The position numbers and the translations under genes were made by a program. This document shows, piece by piece, positions 1 through 7,190 of a stretch of DNA of 8,385 bases. The notes beneath the pieces were generated by a model. It did not search any database, was not told where the DNA came from, and saw only the letters and a program-made list of their open reading frames with translations. The DNA comes from Actinomycetota bacterium (GTDB lineage: Bacteria; Actinomycetota; Thermoleophilia; Gaiellales; Gaiellaceae), in the NCBI GenBank assembly GCA_013821525.1, contig JACDGR010000066.1, forward strand, positions 3,904 to 12,288. The letters are read 5' to 3'. The stretch's first letter is position 1. Every line of letters starts with the position of its first letter.

Positions 1-724
1 CCGGCGCAGGAGCGCAGGGCGGCCGCCGCTGCTTGTCGTGCGCGCGCCAGGCGGGGTTATCGATCTCACTGTCGGCCGTGGCGAGGTCGTCGGTGTTGCC
101 GGTCTCGTAGGATCTGGACGCAGCCGGCTGCTCGAGGCGATCTTCGGTGCGCGCCCTCGCTCTGAGACGGTGATCCTCGACGGGGCAGAGCTGCCGGCGG
201 GGAGCGTGCGAGTGGCCGTTTCCCGCGGCGTTGCGCTCGTGCCCGAGGATCGCGCGGGGGCGGGAATGTTCGCCGACCTCGGGATCGCCGAAAACTTGTC
301 GGCGAGTCGAACCGCGCACTATCGCCGCCGCGGCGTCCTGCGGCATCGCGTTGAGCGTCGGGCGGCTGAAAACGCGGTCTCCAGGCTGGGCGTGAAGGCG
401 GGCTCGGTTCTTGCCAGGCTGAACACGTTGTCCGGAGGCAATCAGCAGAAAGTTGTTGTCGGCCGCTGGCTCGGACACCGCCCAAAGCTGCTGCTGCTCG
501 ACGAACCGACCCAGGGGGTTGACGTGGAGGCGCGCGAAGACATCCACCGGCACGTCGACGCGGCGGCCGCCGGCGGCGCCGCAGTGCTCGTTGTTTCGTC
601 CGATCTGAACGAGCTCACACGCCTGGCCGATCGCGTCGTCGTGATCGCGGCTGGCCGAGTCATCGCCGACAGCGGCGGCGGACCGTTCGACAGCCGCTGG
701 ATCGCAGAACGGATCTACGCGTGA
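1..724 (+). CDS. Sugar-family (RbsA/MglA-type) ABC transporter ATP-binding protein, C-terminal half (5' end outside window)
   Basis: This is the ATPase subunit that powers uptake through the permease encoded next. The reading frame is already open at base 2, so the gene starts before the window and about 240 residues are visible. A GTG at 38 lies inside the domain and is not a convincing start. Visible motifs, in genomic positions: degenerate Walker A GLVGSGRS (101-124, Arg where Lys is usual), VPEDR (near 239-253), signature LSGGNQQK (428-451) and Walker B LLLLDEP (488-508). The switch region reads VVSSDLNEL, with Ser where the H-loop His is expected. The GRS Walker A, LSGGNQQK and missing H-loop His are hallmarks of the second, degenerate ABC domain of two-domain sugar importers (RbsA, MglA, XylG). 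The catalytic first domain should lie upstream. The stop overlaps the permease start by 4 bases (GTGA). The family call is firm; the substrate is unknown and need not be a sugar. Confidence 0.95.
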   Translation, partial: RRRSAGRPPLLVVRAPGGVIDLTVGRGEVVGVAGLVGSGRSRLLEAIFGARPRSETVILDGAELPAGSVRVAVSRGVALVPEDRAGAGMFADLGIAENLSASRTAHYRRRGVLRHRVERRAAENAVSRLGVKAGSVLARLNTLSGGNQQKVVVGRWLGHRPKLLLLDEPTQGVDVEAREDIHRHVDAAAAGGAAVLVVSSDLNELTRLADRVVVIAAGRVIADSGGGPFDSRWIAERIYA

Positions 725-1752
725 GTCGCAGCATTGCCAGCGTGCCGAACCAGACCGTGTCCACCCGCCTAACTCGCCGGCGGCCTCTTTCCGTGCTGCA
801 ACTCGCCGAGCGCTACGGCCTCCTCTGGCTGCTGCTCCTTGTGATCGTTTTTTTCTCCCTTTACTCGAAGACGTCCGACGTTTTCACAAGCAGCGCGAAC
901 ATCAAGAACATCCTCGCGAACGAAGCGGTCATCGGCCTCGCCGCACTCGCCGCCCTTGTTCCGCTGGCGAGCCTGCGATTCGATGTGTCAGTTGGTGCGG
1001 TCCTTGGCGGTTCGACAGTACTCGTCGCGTATTTGACCGTGAATCAAGGGTGGTCGCTGCCTGCGGCGATCGGCGTCTCGCTGTTGGCGGGAACCGCGGT
1101 CGGCGCGCTGAACGGGTTCGTGATCGCTTACGTCGGGCCGAGTTCGTTCATCGTCACTATCGGGGTGGCGACCGCCGTCGGCGGCCTGGTATCGCTTTTC
1201 AGTAAGGACCAGACAATCGTGGGCGTTCCCCAGTCGCTGCTCGATTTCGGCAACCAGTATTGGCTCGGCATCCCGCGCCCGACGTGGCTGCTCGCCGCAG
1301 TCGCGCTCGTAGTCGCTTACCTCCTTCGGTACACGGTATTCGGCCGGCAGCTGCTTCAGATCGGGTCGAATCCCAACAGCGCACGGCTCGTTGGCATACC
1401 GGTGAAGCGCCGCGTCCTCAGTGCGTTTGTGCTTGCGGGCTTCCTCGCCGCGATCGCCGGTACGTTGCAGCTTGCGCGGACGGGTTCCGGAAACCCTGGC
1501 AACACCGTCAATTTCACCTTGAACGCGCTAGCGGCCTGCTTTCTCGGTGCGACGAGCTTTCGACCCGGGCAATTCAACGTCGCTGGCACGATCACGGGCG
1601 TCTTCTTCGTCGCGGTCACGGTCAACGGCCTGACGCTCGCCGGCGCAAACGACTGGGTCGAGCCGCTTTTCAACGGAACCGCCGTCGTGCTTGCTGTCAC
1701 CCTGTCCACTGTCTTGGGCCGTCGCCGCGGCCGCGTCTCCGCCGGAACATAG
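721..1752 (+). CDS. RbsC-type ABC transporter permease
   Basis: This is a 343-residue integral membrane permease of the branched-chain/ribose family (BPD_transp_2), forming the translocation channel driven by the preceding ATPase. After a charged cytoplasmic N-terminus of about 30 residues there is a clear hydrophobic helix at about 33-49. Further hydrophobic stretches lie near 68-87, 115-138, 142-160, 187-203, 232-250, 264-280, 287-305 and 313-333, which fits the 8-10 helices of RbsC. The cytoplasmic loop at about 208-230 (GRQLLQIGSNPNSARLVGI) matches the ATPase-contact loop of RbsC (consensus G..l.AiG.N..aArlsGI). The glycine-rich late segment with a TSF element (about 276-305) matches the family's C-terminal repeat. 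GTG at 721 gives a 4-base overlap with the ATPase and the right N-terminal length. No periplasmic binding protein gene is visible; it is probably upstream. Confidence 0.94.
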   Translation: MSRSIASVPNQTVSTRLTRRRPLSVLQLAERYGLLWLLLLVIVFFSLYSKTSDVFTSSANIKNILANEAVIGLAALAALVPLASLRFDVSVGAVLGGSTVLVAYLTVNQGWSLPAAIGVSLLAGTAVGALNGFVIAYVGPSSFIVTIGVATAVGGLVSLFSKDQTIVGVPQSLLDFGNQYWLGIPRPTWLLAAVALVVAYLLRYTVFGRQLLQIGSNPNSARLVGIPVKRRVLSAFVLAGFLAAIAGTLQLARTGSGNPGNTVNFTLNALAACFLGATSFRPGQFNVAGTITGVFFVAVTVNGLTLAGANDWVEPLFNGTAVVLAVTLSTVLGRRRGRVSAGT

Positions 1753-2913
1753 ATGGCTGGCCCTCTTGCGGATATTGAGGTGATCGAACTAGCCGGAATC
1801 GGCCCCGCGCAGCTCGGTGGCATGATGCTCGCCGATCTCGGAGCGCGCGTGACGCGCGTCGACCGTGTCGATGACGTGCCCGGGGAACCACGCCGGCACG
1901 CTTCACGGGAAGTCCTTGCGCGCGGCCGCCGCTCTGTGGCGCTCGACTTGAAGCGCGAGGAAGGACGAGAAGTGCTGCGGAACCTCGTCGACCGCGCCGA
2001 CGTGCTGCTCGATCCCTTTCGCCCCGGCGTCCTTCAGCGCCTCGGAATTCCGCCCGAGGAAACAACAAAGCGCAACCCGCGGCTAATCGTGGCCCACATG
2101 ACTGGTTGGGGCCAAGACGGCCCGCTGGCTGCCGCTGCGGGACACGACCTCAACTACATCGCGCTCGCCGGTGCACTTGAACCGATGGGCGTCCCCGGCG
2201 AGCCACCGCAGGTGCCATTAAATCTCGTCGCGGACTTCGGAGGCGGAGGGATGCTGCTTGCCGTTGGCGTGCTTGCGGCGTTGATCGAACGTGAGCGGTC
2301 AGGCCGCGGCCAAATCCTGGATGTCGCAATGGTCGACGGGGTCGCGACCCTGCTTGCGAGTGTCCTGCAGTTGCACGCGATGGGTCAGTGGGCGCCAGGA
2401 CGGGGGTCGAATTGGGTCGCCGGCGCCGCCCCCTGGTACCGCGCATACCGCACCTCCGATGATCGATACGTGACCTTCGCGTCGCTCGAGCCAAAGTTCT
2501 ACCGCTTGTTACTGCAGCGGCTCGACCTCGACGCCGAGGCCTGGCCTCAATGGGACATCGAGCTCTGGAGCGAACTAGCCGAACGCATCGCGCAGATCGT
2601 CGCCGCCCGAACGCTCGAAGAGTGGTGTGCGGAGTTGGAAGGAACCGACGCATGTTTTAGCCCGGTGCTCTCGTTTGTCGACGCGGCGCAGCATCCACAT
2701 TTGCTCGAGCGAGGCACGTACATCTCGCACAACGGGGTACTGCAGCCTGCGCCGGCGCCGCGCTTTAGCCGAACCCCCGGCGCGATCACGGGTGCACCTC
2801 CCTGGCCGGGCCAGGACACGCGCGTCGTTCTCCTCGAGGTCGGAGCTGCGGCCGACACTCTGCTCGCAGCAGGGGTAGCTCGCGAGCTTCCTATCGGGAT
2901 AGACGAGCCGTGA
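1753..2913 (+). CDS. Alpha-methylacyl-CoA racemase-like enzyme (family III CoA-transferase / CaiB-BaiF superfamily)
   Basis: The enzyme has 386 residues, normal for the family. It probably interconverts (R)- and (S)-2-methylacyl-CoA esters so that branched chains can enter beta-oxidation. The fold is seen in the N-terminal VIELAGIGPAQLGGMMLADLGA (nucleotide-fold start), the MTGWGQDGPLA segment (116-126), AGHDLNYIALAGAL (129-142), LNLVADFGGGGMLLA (156-170) and ERERSGRGQILDVAMVDG (179-196). His131, Asp161 and Glu246 fall at a constant +5 offset from the active-site His126, Asp156 and Glu241 of the Mycobacterium tuberculosis racemase MCR. CoA-transferases of this superfamily usually have Tyr or Phe in place of that His and use only the Asp. 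This argues for a racemase/epimerase rather than a CoA-transferase; the true substrate is not known. The ATG directly abuts the permease TAG, and the stop overlaps the kinase start. Confidence 0.9.
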   Translation: MAGPLADIEVIELAGIGPAQLGGMMLADLGARVTRVDRVDDVPGEPRRHASREVLARGRRSVALDLKREEGREVLRNLVDRADVLLDPFRPGVLQRLGIPPEETTKRNPRLIVAHMTGWGQDGPLAAAAGHDLNYIALAGALEPMGVPGEPPQVPLNLVADFGGGGMLLAVGVLAALIERERSGRGQILDVAMVDGVATLLASVLQLHAMGQWAPGRGSNWVAGAAPWYRAYRTSDDRYVTFASLEPKFYRLLLQRLDLDAEAWPQWDIELWSELAERIAQIVAARTLEEWCAELEGTDACFSPVLSFVDAAQHPHLLERGTYISHNGVLQPAPAPRFSRTPGAITGAPPWPGQDTRVVLLEVGAAADTLLAAGVARELPIGIDEP

Positions 2914-3980
2914 CCGCTCCGGCGCTCGACGAGGTCGTCGAGACGTGGTCCGACGCCGGACAACGCAAGCCACTTGTGATCGTGCAACCCCTCATCGCGC
3001 TCCTCGAGCGGCAAGGGGTGGCAGCCGGCCGACCTGAGATCGTCTTACTTGGCGGCGGCCTGTCGAACTGCACCTTCCTGCTTCGCTTCCCCGACTCGCT
3101 CGAGCTCGTCCTGCGTCGCCCTCCACGCACGCCCGGCCACGCGTCAGCGCACAATGTGCTGCGTGAAGCACAACTTTTGTCCGCACTTGCAGAGACGTCC
3201 GTGCCCGTACCGCGTGTTCGAGTGATCTGCGACGACGAAGCCGTGATCGGCGTCCCTTTCTATGTAATGGAGAAGATTGACGGCCACATACCGCTGACGG
3301 GGCTGCCAGCGGCCGCGACAACACCAGTTGGTCGGCGTGCGTTCGGAGAGGCGGTCATCGACGCGCTCGCGACTATCCATGCAGTCAATCTTGAAGCGAC
3401 CGCGCTCGATCAAGTCGGCCGTCCGAATGGATATCTCGAGCGCCAGCTGCGCCGTCACATCGGGCTCTGGGAGGCGTACCGCACCCGCGAACTGCCGGAC
3501 ATTGCGACTGTCGCGACCTGGCTGGCGCAAACTCTGCCGCGGCAGTCCGAGGTAACCCTTGTCCACGGCGACTTCCACCCAGCGAACGTGGCACTCTCCT
3601 ATGACGTCCCGACACGGGTCGTCGCAGTGCTCGACTGGGAACTCGCGACCCGCGGTGACCCGCTTTCAGACATCGGCTACCTGACGTCGCTGTGGCATGA
3701 GGACACCGATCCGCCTCATCCGTTCGAGCGCGGGCCGGTCACGCGAGGAGAGGGATCGCTTACCCGGGCGCAGCTAGTGGAGCGCTACGCAGCCGCGTCT
3801 GGTCGCTCGACCGAGCAGCATGCTTGGTACGAGGTGCTCGCGCTGTGGCGAGCCGCGATTTTCACCGAAGGGAACTACCGGCGCGGCATCGCCGAACAGT
3901 CAGCCGAGCTCATCGCCTACGGCCAGCATGTGCCCGCCCTGGCGGCGCGTGCGGTTGCCCGGATGGAGTTGCTTCGGTGA
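2910..3980 (+). CDS. APH-fold phosphotransferase of the ACAD10/ACAD11/LvaA type (probable acyl-CoA or small-molecule kinase)
   Basis: This is a 356-residue protein with the aminoglycoside-phosphotransferase/choline-kinase fold. Visible motifs: a glycine-rich loop GGGLSN (48-53), VLRRPP (67-72) ahead of a conserved Glu in REAQLL (85-90), the catalytic loop VHGDFHPAN (218-226; Asp221 the likely base, Asn226 metal-binding) and VLDWELATRGDPLSDIGYL (240-258; Asp242 metal-binding). The VLRRPP and DWEL.T.GDPL.D pattern is typical of the kinase domain of mammalian ACAD10/ACAD11 and of Pseudomonas LvaA, which act on 4-hydroxyacyl-CoA esters during their conversion for beta-oxidation. It differs from antibiotic-resistance APH enzymes, and its neighbours (CoA racemase, CoA ligase) fit an acyl-CoA substrate. 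GTG at 2910 gives a 4-base overlap with the upstream gene and leaves a short N-terminal leader of normal type. The fold is firm; the substrate is inferred. Confidence 0.88.
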   Translation: MTAPALDEVVETWSDAGQRKPLVIVQPLIALLERQGVAAGRPEIVLLGGGLSNCTFLLRFPDSLELVLRRPPRTPGHASAHNVLREAQLLSALAETSVPVPRVRVICDDEAVIGVPFYVMEKIDGHIPLTGLPAAATTPVGRRAFGEAVIDALATIHAVNLEATALDQVGRPNGYLERQLRRHIGLWEAYRTRELPDIATVATWLAQTLPRQSEVTLVHGDFHPANVALSYDVPTRVVAVLDWELATRGDPLSDIGYLTSLWHEDTDPPHPFERGPVTRGEGSLTRAQLVERYAAASGRSTEQHAWYEVLALWRAAIFTEGNYRRGIAEQSAELIAYGQHVPALAARAVARMELLR

Positions 3981-5467
3981 GCGAGATGACCGCGCGCGCC
4001 TTCTGGGAGAGCCGCGCCGAAGCGCACCCGGATCGCGTCGCCCTGATAGCCGATGGGATGACCCTCACCTACGGCGAACTCGACAGCAGCGTCAACCGTG
4101 TCGCAAACGCGCTCCGTGCCGAAGGCGTCCGCGGTGGAACGGTCGTCGCGGCACTCTTGCCAAGCTCAGCCGAACTACTCCGCCTGCAACTCGCACTCGC
4201 GAAGCTTGGAGCGGTAACCGTCCCGCTCATCGCCGGGTCGACCGTCCAAGAGGCGACGTACGTGATCGGCCACTCAGGTGCCGAGCTGATGATCACAGAC
4301 GAAGAAGGCGCCGCCGTCGCGAGCTCGGCTCCCAGGATGCTCGTCGGCCCGCTCGTCGGCGATGATGACCGACCCCCTCCGGAGAGTGGCATCGGGCCTT
4401 TCTCGCCGCACGCGATCATGTACACGTCCGGCAGCACCGGCCGGCCGAAAGGCGTTGTGCAGCCATCTTCGTCGCTGGCCGCCGCAGGTCGTGCGCTTGC
4501 ACAGACGCTCCTGCTCGAAGCAACCGACAACGTGCTCTGCGCACTGCCGCTCTTCCACACAGCCGCTACCCACATGGCGTTCGGCTCTGCCGTGGGGTGC
4601 GGCGGCCGGCTCACTTTGCTGACGCGCTTCAGCCGCGAGACGTTCTGGCCCGTCGCTCGCGAGTCGAGGGCTACCGCCTCGTATCTCTTTCCGGCGCAAA
4701 TGGCGATCTTGATGACGAACCCGCCGTCTTCGGACGATGCAGATAACCCGATCAAGGTTTGCTTCTCGCACGTACGCAACCAAGAGTTCTGCGACCGGTT
4801 CGGCGTAGATGTTTGCCCCGGCTGGGCGATGACCGAGACCTGCGGCATGGGCACTCTCACGCGACCCGGGCGGCCGGCACCTGGGATCGGTCGGCCGTAC
4901 CCGGAGGACGGCGAGGTGAGCGTGCGCGACGAACACTGGTGCGAGGTGGCGGATGGCGTCCAAGGCGAGATTTGGTTCCGTCACCGTTCGGTGATGCTTG
5001 GGTACCACCGCGACGAGGAGAACACGACGAAGTCGCTGCGTGAAGGGTGGGTTGGCTCCGGCGATCTCGGACGGATCGACGAGGCAGGAGCCTTGCACTA
5101 CACGGGACGCCTGAAGCACATGATCAAGCGCTCTGGTGAGAACATTGCTGGCGAGGAAGTGGAGTTCACCCTGATGGCGCATCCGACGGTCGAGGAGGCG
5201 GTGGTTTTCGCTGTGCCGGATGCGATCCGGACGGAGGAGGTCTTCGCTGTCGTCTGCGTGCGACGACCCGTCGACCCAGCCGAGCTCGTCAGCTGGTGCC
5301 GTGGAAACCTGTCTCGCTGGAAGGCGCCGCGCTACATCGAGCTGAGGGTCAACACGTTGCCGCGGCTTGCGAACGGCAAGGTCGACCGAGCAGCCGTGAT
5401 CGCGGAGGCGCGCATCGATGACGCCTGGCAGGAACCCGGGGCAAGAAAGCCGCTGGTATCCGGATGA
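3977..5467 (+). CDS. Acyl-CoA synthetase (AMP-binding/ANL family ligase, CaiC-like)
   Basis: The enzyme activates a carboxylic acid to its CoA thioester through an acyl-adenylate. From GTG 3977 it is 496 residues, slightly short of the usual 500-550 but complete. Motifs: A3 P-loop YTSGSTGRPKG (149-159), LPLFHTA (190-196), A5 GWAMTET (282-288), A7 SGDLG (361-365, Asp363 for ribose), A8 hinge YTGRLKHMIKRSGENI (375-390) and A10 ANGKVDR (465-471, catalytic Lys468). In the segment before A5 (about 258-275) the usual GAAP/GGAP motif is replaced by FSHVRNQEF, as in CaiC-like and related ligases, so the acyl pocket may be unusual. The frame stays open upstream to 3824, but that stretch overlaps the kinase's C-terminus and does not look like this family. 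GTG 3977 gives the operon's usual 4-base overlap and follows GGATGGAG; ATG 3986 is an alternative. The substrate is not evident. Confidence 0.93.
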   Translation: MSEMTARAFWESRAEAHPDRVALIADGMTLTYGELDSSVNRVANALRAEGVRGGTVVAALLPSSAELLRLQLALAKLGAVTVPLIAGSTVQEATYVIGHSGAELMITDEEGAAVASSAPRMLVGPLVGDDDRPPPESGIGPFSPHAIMYTSGSTGRPKGVVQPSSSLAAAGRALAQTLLLEATDNVLCALPLFHTAATHMAFGSAVGCGGRLTLLTRFSRETFWPVARESRATASYLFPAQMAILMTNPPSSDDADNPIKVCFSHVRNQEFCDRFGVDVCPGWAMTETCGMGTLTRPGRPAPGIGRPYPEDGEVSVRDEHWCEVADGVQGEIWFRHRSVMLGYHRDEENTTKSLREGWVGSGDLGRIDEAGALHYTGRLKHMIKRSGENIAGEEVEFTLMAHPTVEEAVVFAVPDAIRTEEVFAVVCVRRPVDPAELVSWCRGNLSRWKAPRYIELRVNTLPRLANGKVDRAAVIAEARIDDAWQEPGARKPLVSG

Positions 5468-6501
5468 GAATCGGCGTCGCGATGGCGTTCGGCTCAACGC
5501 CCGTTCCGGAGATCGCGGGGTGGGCGCACGACGCGGAGGAGCGGGGAGTCGACTCTGTCTGGCTTGGCGAAGCCTGGCGCGAGCTGGCAGTTCCGCTCAC
5601 CGCGGCCTGCCTCGTGACGCGACGCGCGCAGGTCGGCGCAGGTGTCATGCAAATCTTCCCCGCGCACCCGATCATCACCGCCCTCCAGGCGGCCGGTTTG
5701 CAGGAAGCGTCAGGTGGCCGCTTCGCGCTCGGCCTCGGCGTAGGCGCCAGCTTCGTAGTTGAGCGCTGGTTCGGCGTGCCCTTCGAACGGCCGCTGCAGC
5801 GCATGCGAGAGTTCGTTGACGTCGTGCGCGGAGCGCTGGCGAGCCGCTCCGGGGAGCCGTTCTCGTACGACGGCGAGTGCTTCCGAATCCGCAACTATCG
5901 TATGCAGGCAGCTGCAACCTCGCCAGACGTGCCGATTTACATTGCGGCCGTTGGCGGCAAGATGCTCGAGCTCGCGGGCGAGATCGCAGACGGCGTGATT
6001 CTGGGTGGCATCCATTCGCCGGAGTACCTGCAGGAGGTGGGCGCGCGGGTCGCCGCTGGGGGTGCGCGTGCCGGGCGCAACCTGTCCGACTTCCGTATCC
6101 ACGCATACTTGATTTCTGCCGCGTCCGAAGACGCGGAACACGCGCGGGAACTGGCGCGAGCGAGCCTCGCGTACTCGACGCAGTACGGCCACTATCGCCG
6201 GCGCTTGGACGAAGAAGGGTTCGCTGCCGCCGCGGAACGCATTGCAGGTCACGTGCGGCGCCACGAGCAGGACGACGCACTCGCCCTCGTAACAGACGAA
6301 TTGCTCGAGCGGTTCACCGTCGCAGGAACGCCTGAGGAATGCCGCGCGCAGGCGACGCGCCTCCTGGGGGCCGTCGACGAGGCCGTCCTAACCCTTGTCC
6401 CATTCCGGATTAGCGAGGCCGACGCGGCGCTCAGGGTCCTCGACGCCGCGAGCGCACTTCAGAAGGTCGCCGGAGCCGCCGCTAGTGTCTCCTCACGATG
6501 A
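5464..6501 (+). CDS. LLM-class flavin-dependent oxidoreductase (luciferase-like; possibly F420-dependent)
   Basis: This is a 345-residue TIM-barrel protein of the bacterial luciferase / methylene-tetrahydromethanopterin reductase superfamily. It begins with beta-strand 1 MRIGVAMAF, followed by helix 1 and VDSVWLGEAW (29-38). Next come the family's AQVGAGVMQIFPAHPI (55-70), SGGRFALGLGVG (83-94), FERPLQRMREFVDVVR (107-122) and VPIYIAAVGGKMLELAGEIADGVILG (156-181), the usual cofactor-binding half. The C-terminal phrase FTVAGTPEECRAQ is typical of these enzymes. Members use reduced FMN with oxygen or reduced F420 for hydride transfer; in actinomycetes F420 use is common, but these motifs alone do not settle it. 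The ATG overlaps the ligase stop by 4 bases (ATGA), which places it in the same pathway. The reaction is unknown: hydroxylation, Baeyer-Villiger-type cleavage and simple dehydrogenation are all possible. Confidence 0.9.
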   Translation: MRIGVAMAFGSTPVPEIAGWAHDAEERGVDSVWLGEAWRELAVPLTAACLVTRRAQVGAGVMQIFPAHPIITALQAAGLQEASGGRFALGLGVGASFVVERWFGVPFERPLQRMREFVDVVRGALASRSGEPFSYDGECFRIRNYRMQAAATSPDVPIYIAAVGGKMLELAGEIADGVILGGIHSPEYLQEVGARVAAGGARAGRNLSDFRIHAYLISAASEDAEHARELARASLAYSTQYGHYRRRLDEEGFAAAAERIAGHVRRHEQDDALALVTDELLERFTVAGTPEECRAQATRLLGAVDEAVLTLVPFRISEADAALRVLDAASALQKVAGAAASVSSR

Positions 6502-7127
6502 CGCCGCATGCGAAGGTCACCCGGCGCCGCGTCGGTCGCCCCCCCGGAGGCGATTCCACCGAGACGCGGGACCGCGTTCTGCGAGCCGCCGTGAAACTGT
6601 TCGCCGAGAAGGGCTACCACGGAACCGGCGTCGCGGAGATCGGAGATGCCGCCGGACTCCAGCGCGGCGCGCTGTATTACCACATCGGCTCGAAGGAAGA
6701 CCTCCTGCTCGTGCTCCTCCGGCGGCACGTCGAGGAGTCACTCGAAGGGGAAGAGCGCATCGCGGCAATGGATGTCGGGCCGGCCGAGAAGTTGCGGCTG
6801 CTTCTGAGGCATCACGTGAAAACGCTGACCGAGCGGGGGGCGGAGGCGTCGATCTGGTTGCGGGACGCCTCGGTTCTCACCGGCAAGCGAGCCCGGGAAC
6901 TGCAAGGGCTCCGAGATCGAGTCGAGGAGATCTGGCAAAGCGTCGTCCGTGAAGGCGAGGACGCTGGTGTGTTTCGGAAGTCTGACCCCGTCGTCGTGCT
7001 CGGCCTCCTGAGCTTCGCCAACTTCGTCTTTCTCTGGTACCGGCCGCAAGGGCGCCTGACGCCTGACCAAATCGCCGACGCGTACGCGGATCTGCTGCTG
7101 CAGGGCTTGCTCAAGCCAGGACCATGA
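6498..7127 (+). CDS. TetR/AcrR-family transcriptional regulator
   Basis: This is a 209-residue one-component repressor-type protein. Residues 1-22 are basic and disordered-looking (RRRVGRPPGG), as in many actinobacterial TetR proteins. The DNA-binding domain follows: DRVLRAAVKLFAEKGYHGTGVAEIGDAAGLQRGALYYHIGSKEDLL (25-70), with the helix-turn-helix at about 44-63 and the near-invariant ALYYHIGSKEDLL block. The remaining helical part, about 80-205, would bind the ligand and form the dimer; it has no residue pattern I can tie to a ligand. It is translationally coupled to the LLM gene (ATGA overlap), so it is made with the catabolic enzymes. The palindrome in the promoter just downstream is a candidate operator. 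By context an acyl-CoA, or the imported compound, is a reasonable effector. Confidence 0.93.
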   Translation: MTPHAKVTRRRVGRPPGGDSTETRDRVLRAAVKLFAEKGYHGTGVAEIGDAAGLQRGALYYHIGSKEDLLLVLLRRHVEESLEGEERIAAMDVGPAEKLRLLLRHHVKTLTERGAEASIWLRDASVLTGKRARELQGLRDRVEEIWQSVVREGEDAGVFRKSDPVVVLGLLSFANFVFLWYRPQGRLTPDQIADAYADLLLQGLLKPGP

Positions 7128-7141
7128 GATCGACCAACGCA

Positions 7142-7170
7142 TTGCAATCGGATGCTCAACACCCTAGAAT
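7142..7170 (+). promoter_or_regulatory. Predicted sigma70-type promoter for the HyuA-type gene
   Basis: A -35-like TTGCAA (7142-7147, 4 of 6 consensus) and a -10-like TAGAAT (7165-7170, 5 of 6 consensus) are separated by exactly 17 bases. Transcription would start near 7176-7178, about 26 bases before the GTG. It is placed in the only gap of the window and next to a palindrome, which supports it; it is untested. Confidence 0.6.
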
Positions 7171-7175
7171 GTACC

Positions 7176-7183
7176 GACCGGTC
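7176..7183. promoter_or_regulatory. Candidate TetR operator, palindrome GACCGGTC
   Basis: GACCGGTC is a perfect 8-base palindrome located 5 bases after the -10 element, at the predicted transcription start, where a bound repressor would block RNA polymerase. It sits within ACCGACCGGTCACC; the outer bases are not symmetric, so a full 14-base operator is only half conserved. GC-rich palindromes of this kind are common TetR-family sites. The adjacent TetR gene makes it the natural candidate regulator, but a chance 8-base palindrome in GC-rich DNA is possible. Confidence 0.4.
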
Positions 7184-7190
7184 ACCAAAT

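Noticed and set aside
848..854. Run of seven T as a possible terminator
   Set aside because: It lies inside the permease's first membrane helix (Val-Ile-Val-Phe-Phe-Ser) and has no preceding stem-loop.
1260..1778. 172-codon open frame in another frame over the permease
   Set aside because: Arg/His/Cys-rich translation without motifs, overlapping conserved permease helices.
3824..3976. In-frame upstream extension of the acyl-CoA synthetase
   Set aside because: The extra 51 residues overlap the kinase's conserved C-terminus, are Arg/Ala-rich and unlike any ligase N-terminus. GTG 3977 matches the operon's overlap pattern.
2910..3980. Aminoglycoside resistance gene
   Set aside because: The APH fold is shared, but the DWELATRGDPL motif and the CoA-enzyme neighbours fit ACAD10/LvaA-type kinases; no resistance context is seen.
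4069..4860. 263-codon antisense open frame
   Set aside because: Low-complexity Ser/Ala-rich translation opposite conserved ligase motifs; a coding shadow.
4274..5497. 407-codon antisense open frame opposite the acyl-CoA synthetase
   Set aside because: Its translation is Arg/His-rich with no recognisable motif. Long antisense frames are expected opposite GC-rich genes, and the sense strand carries a full set of ligase motifs.
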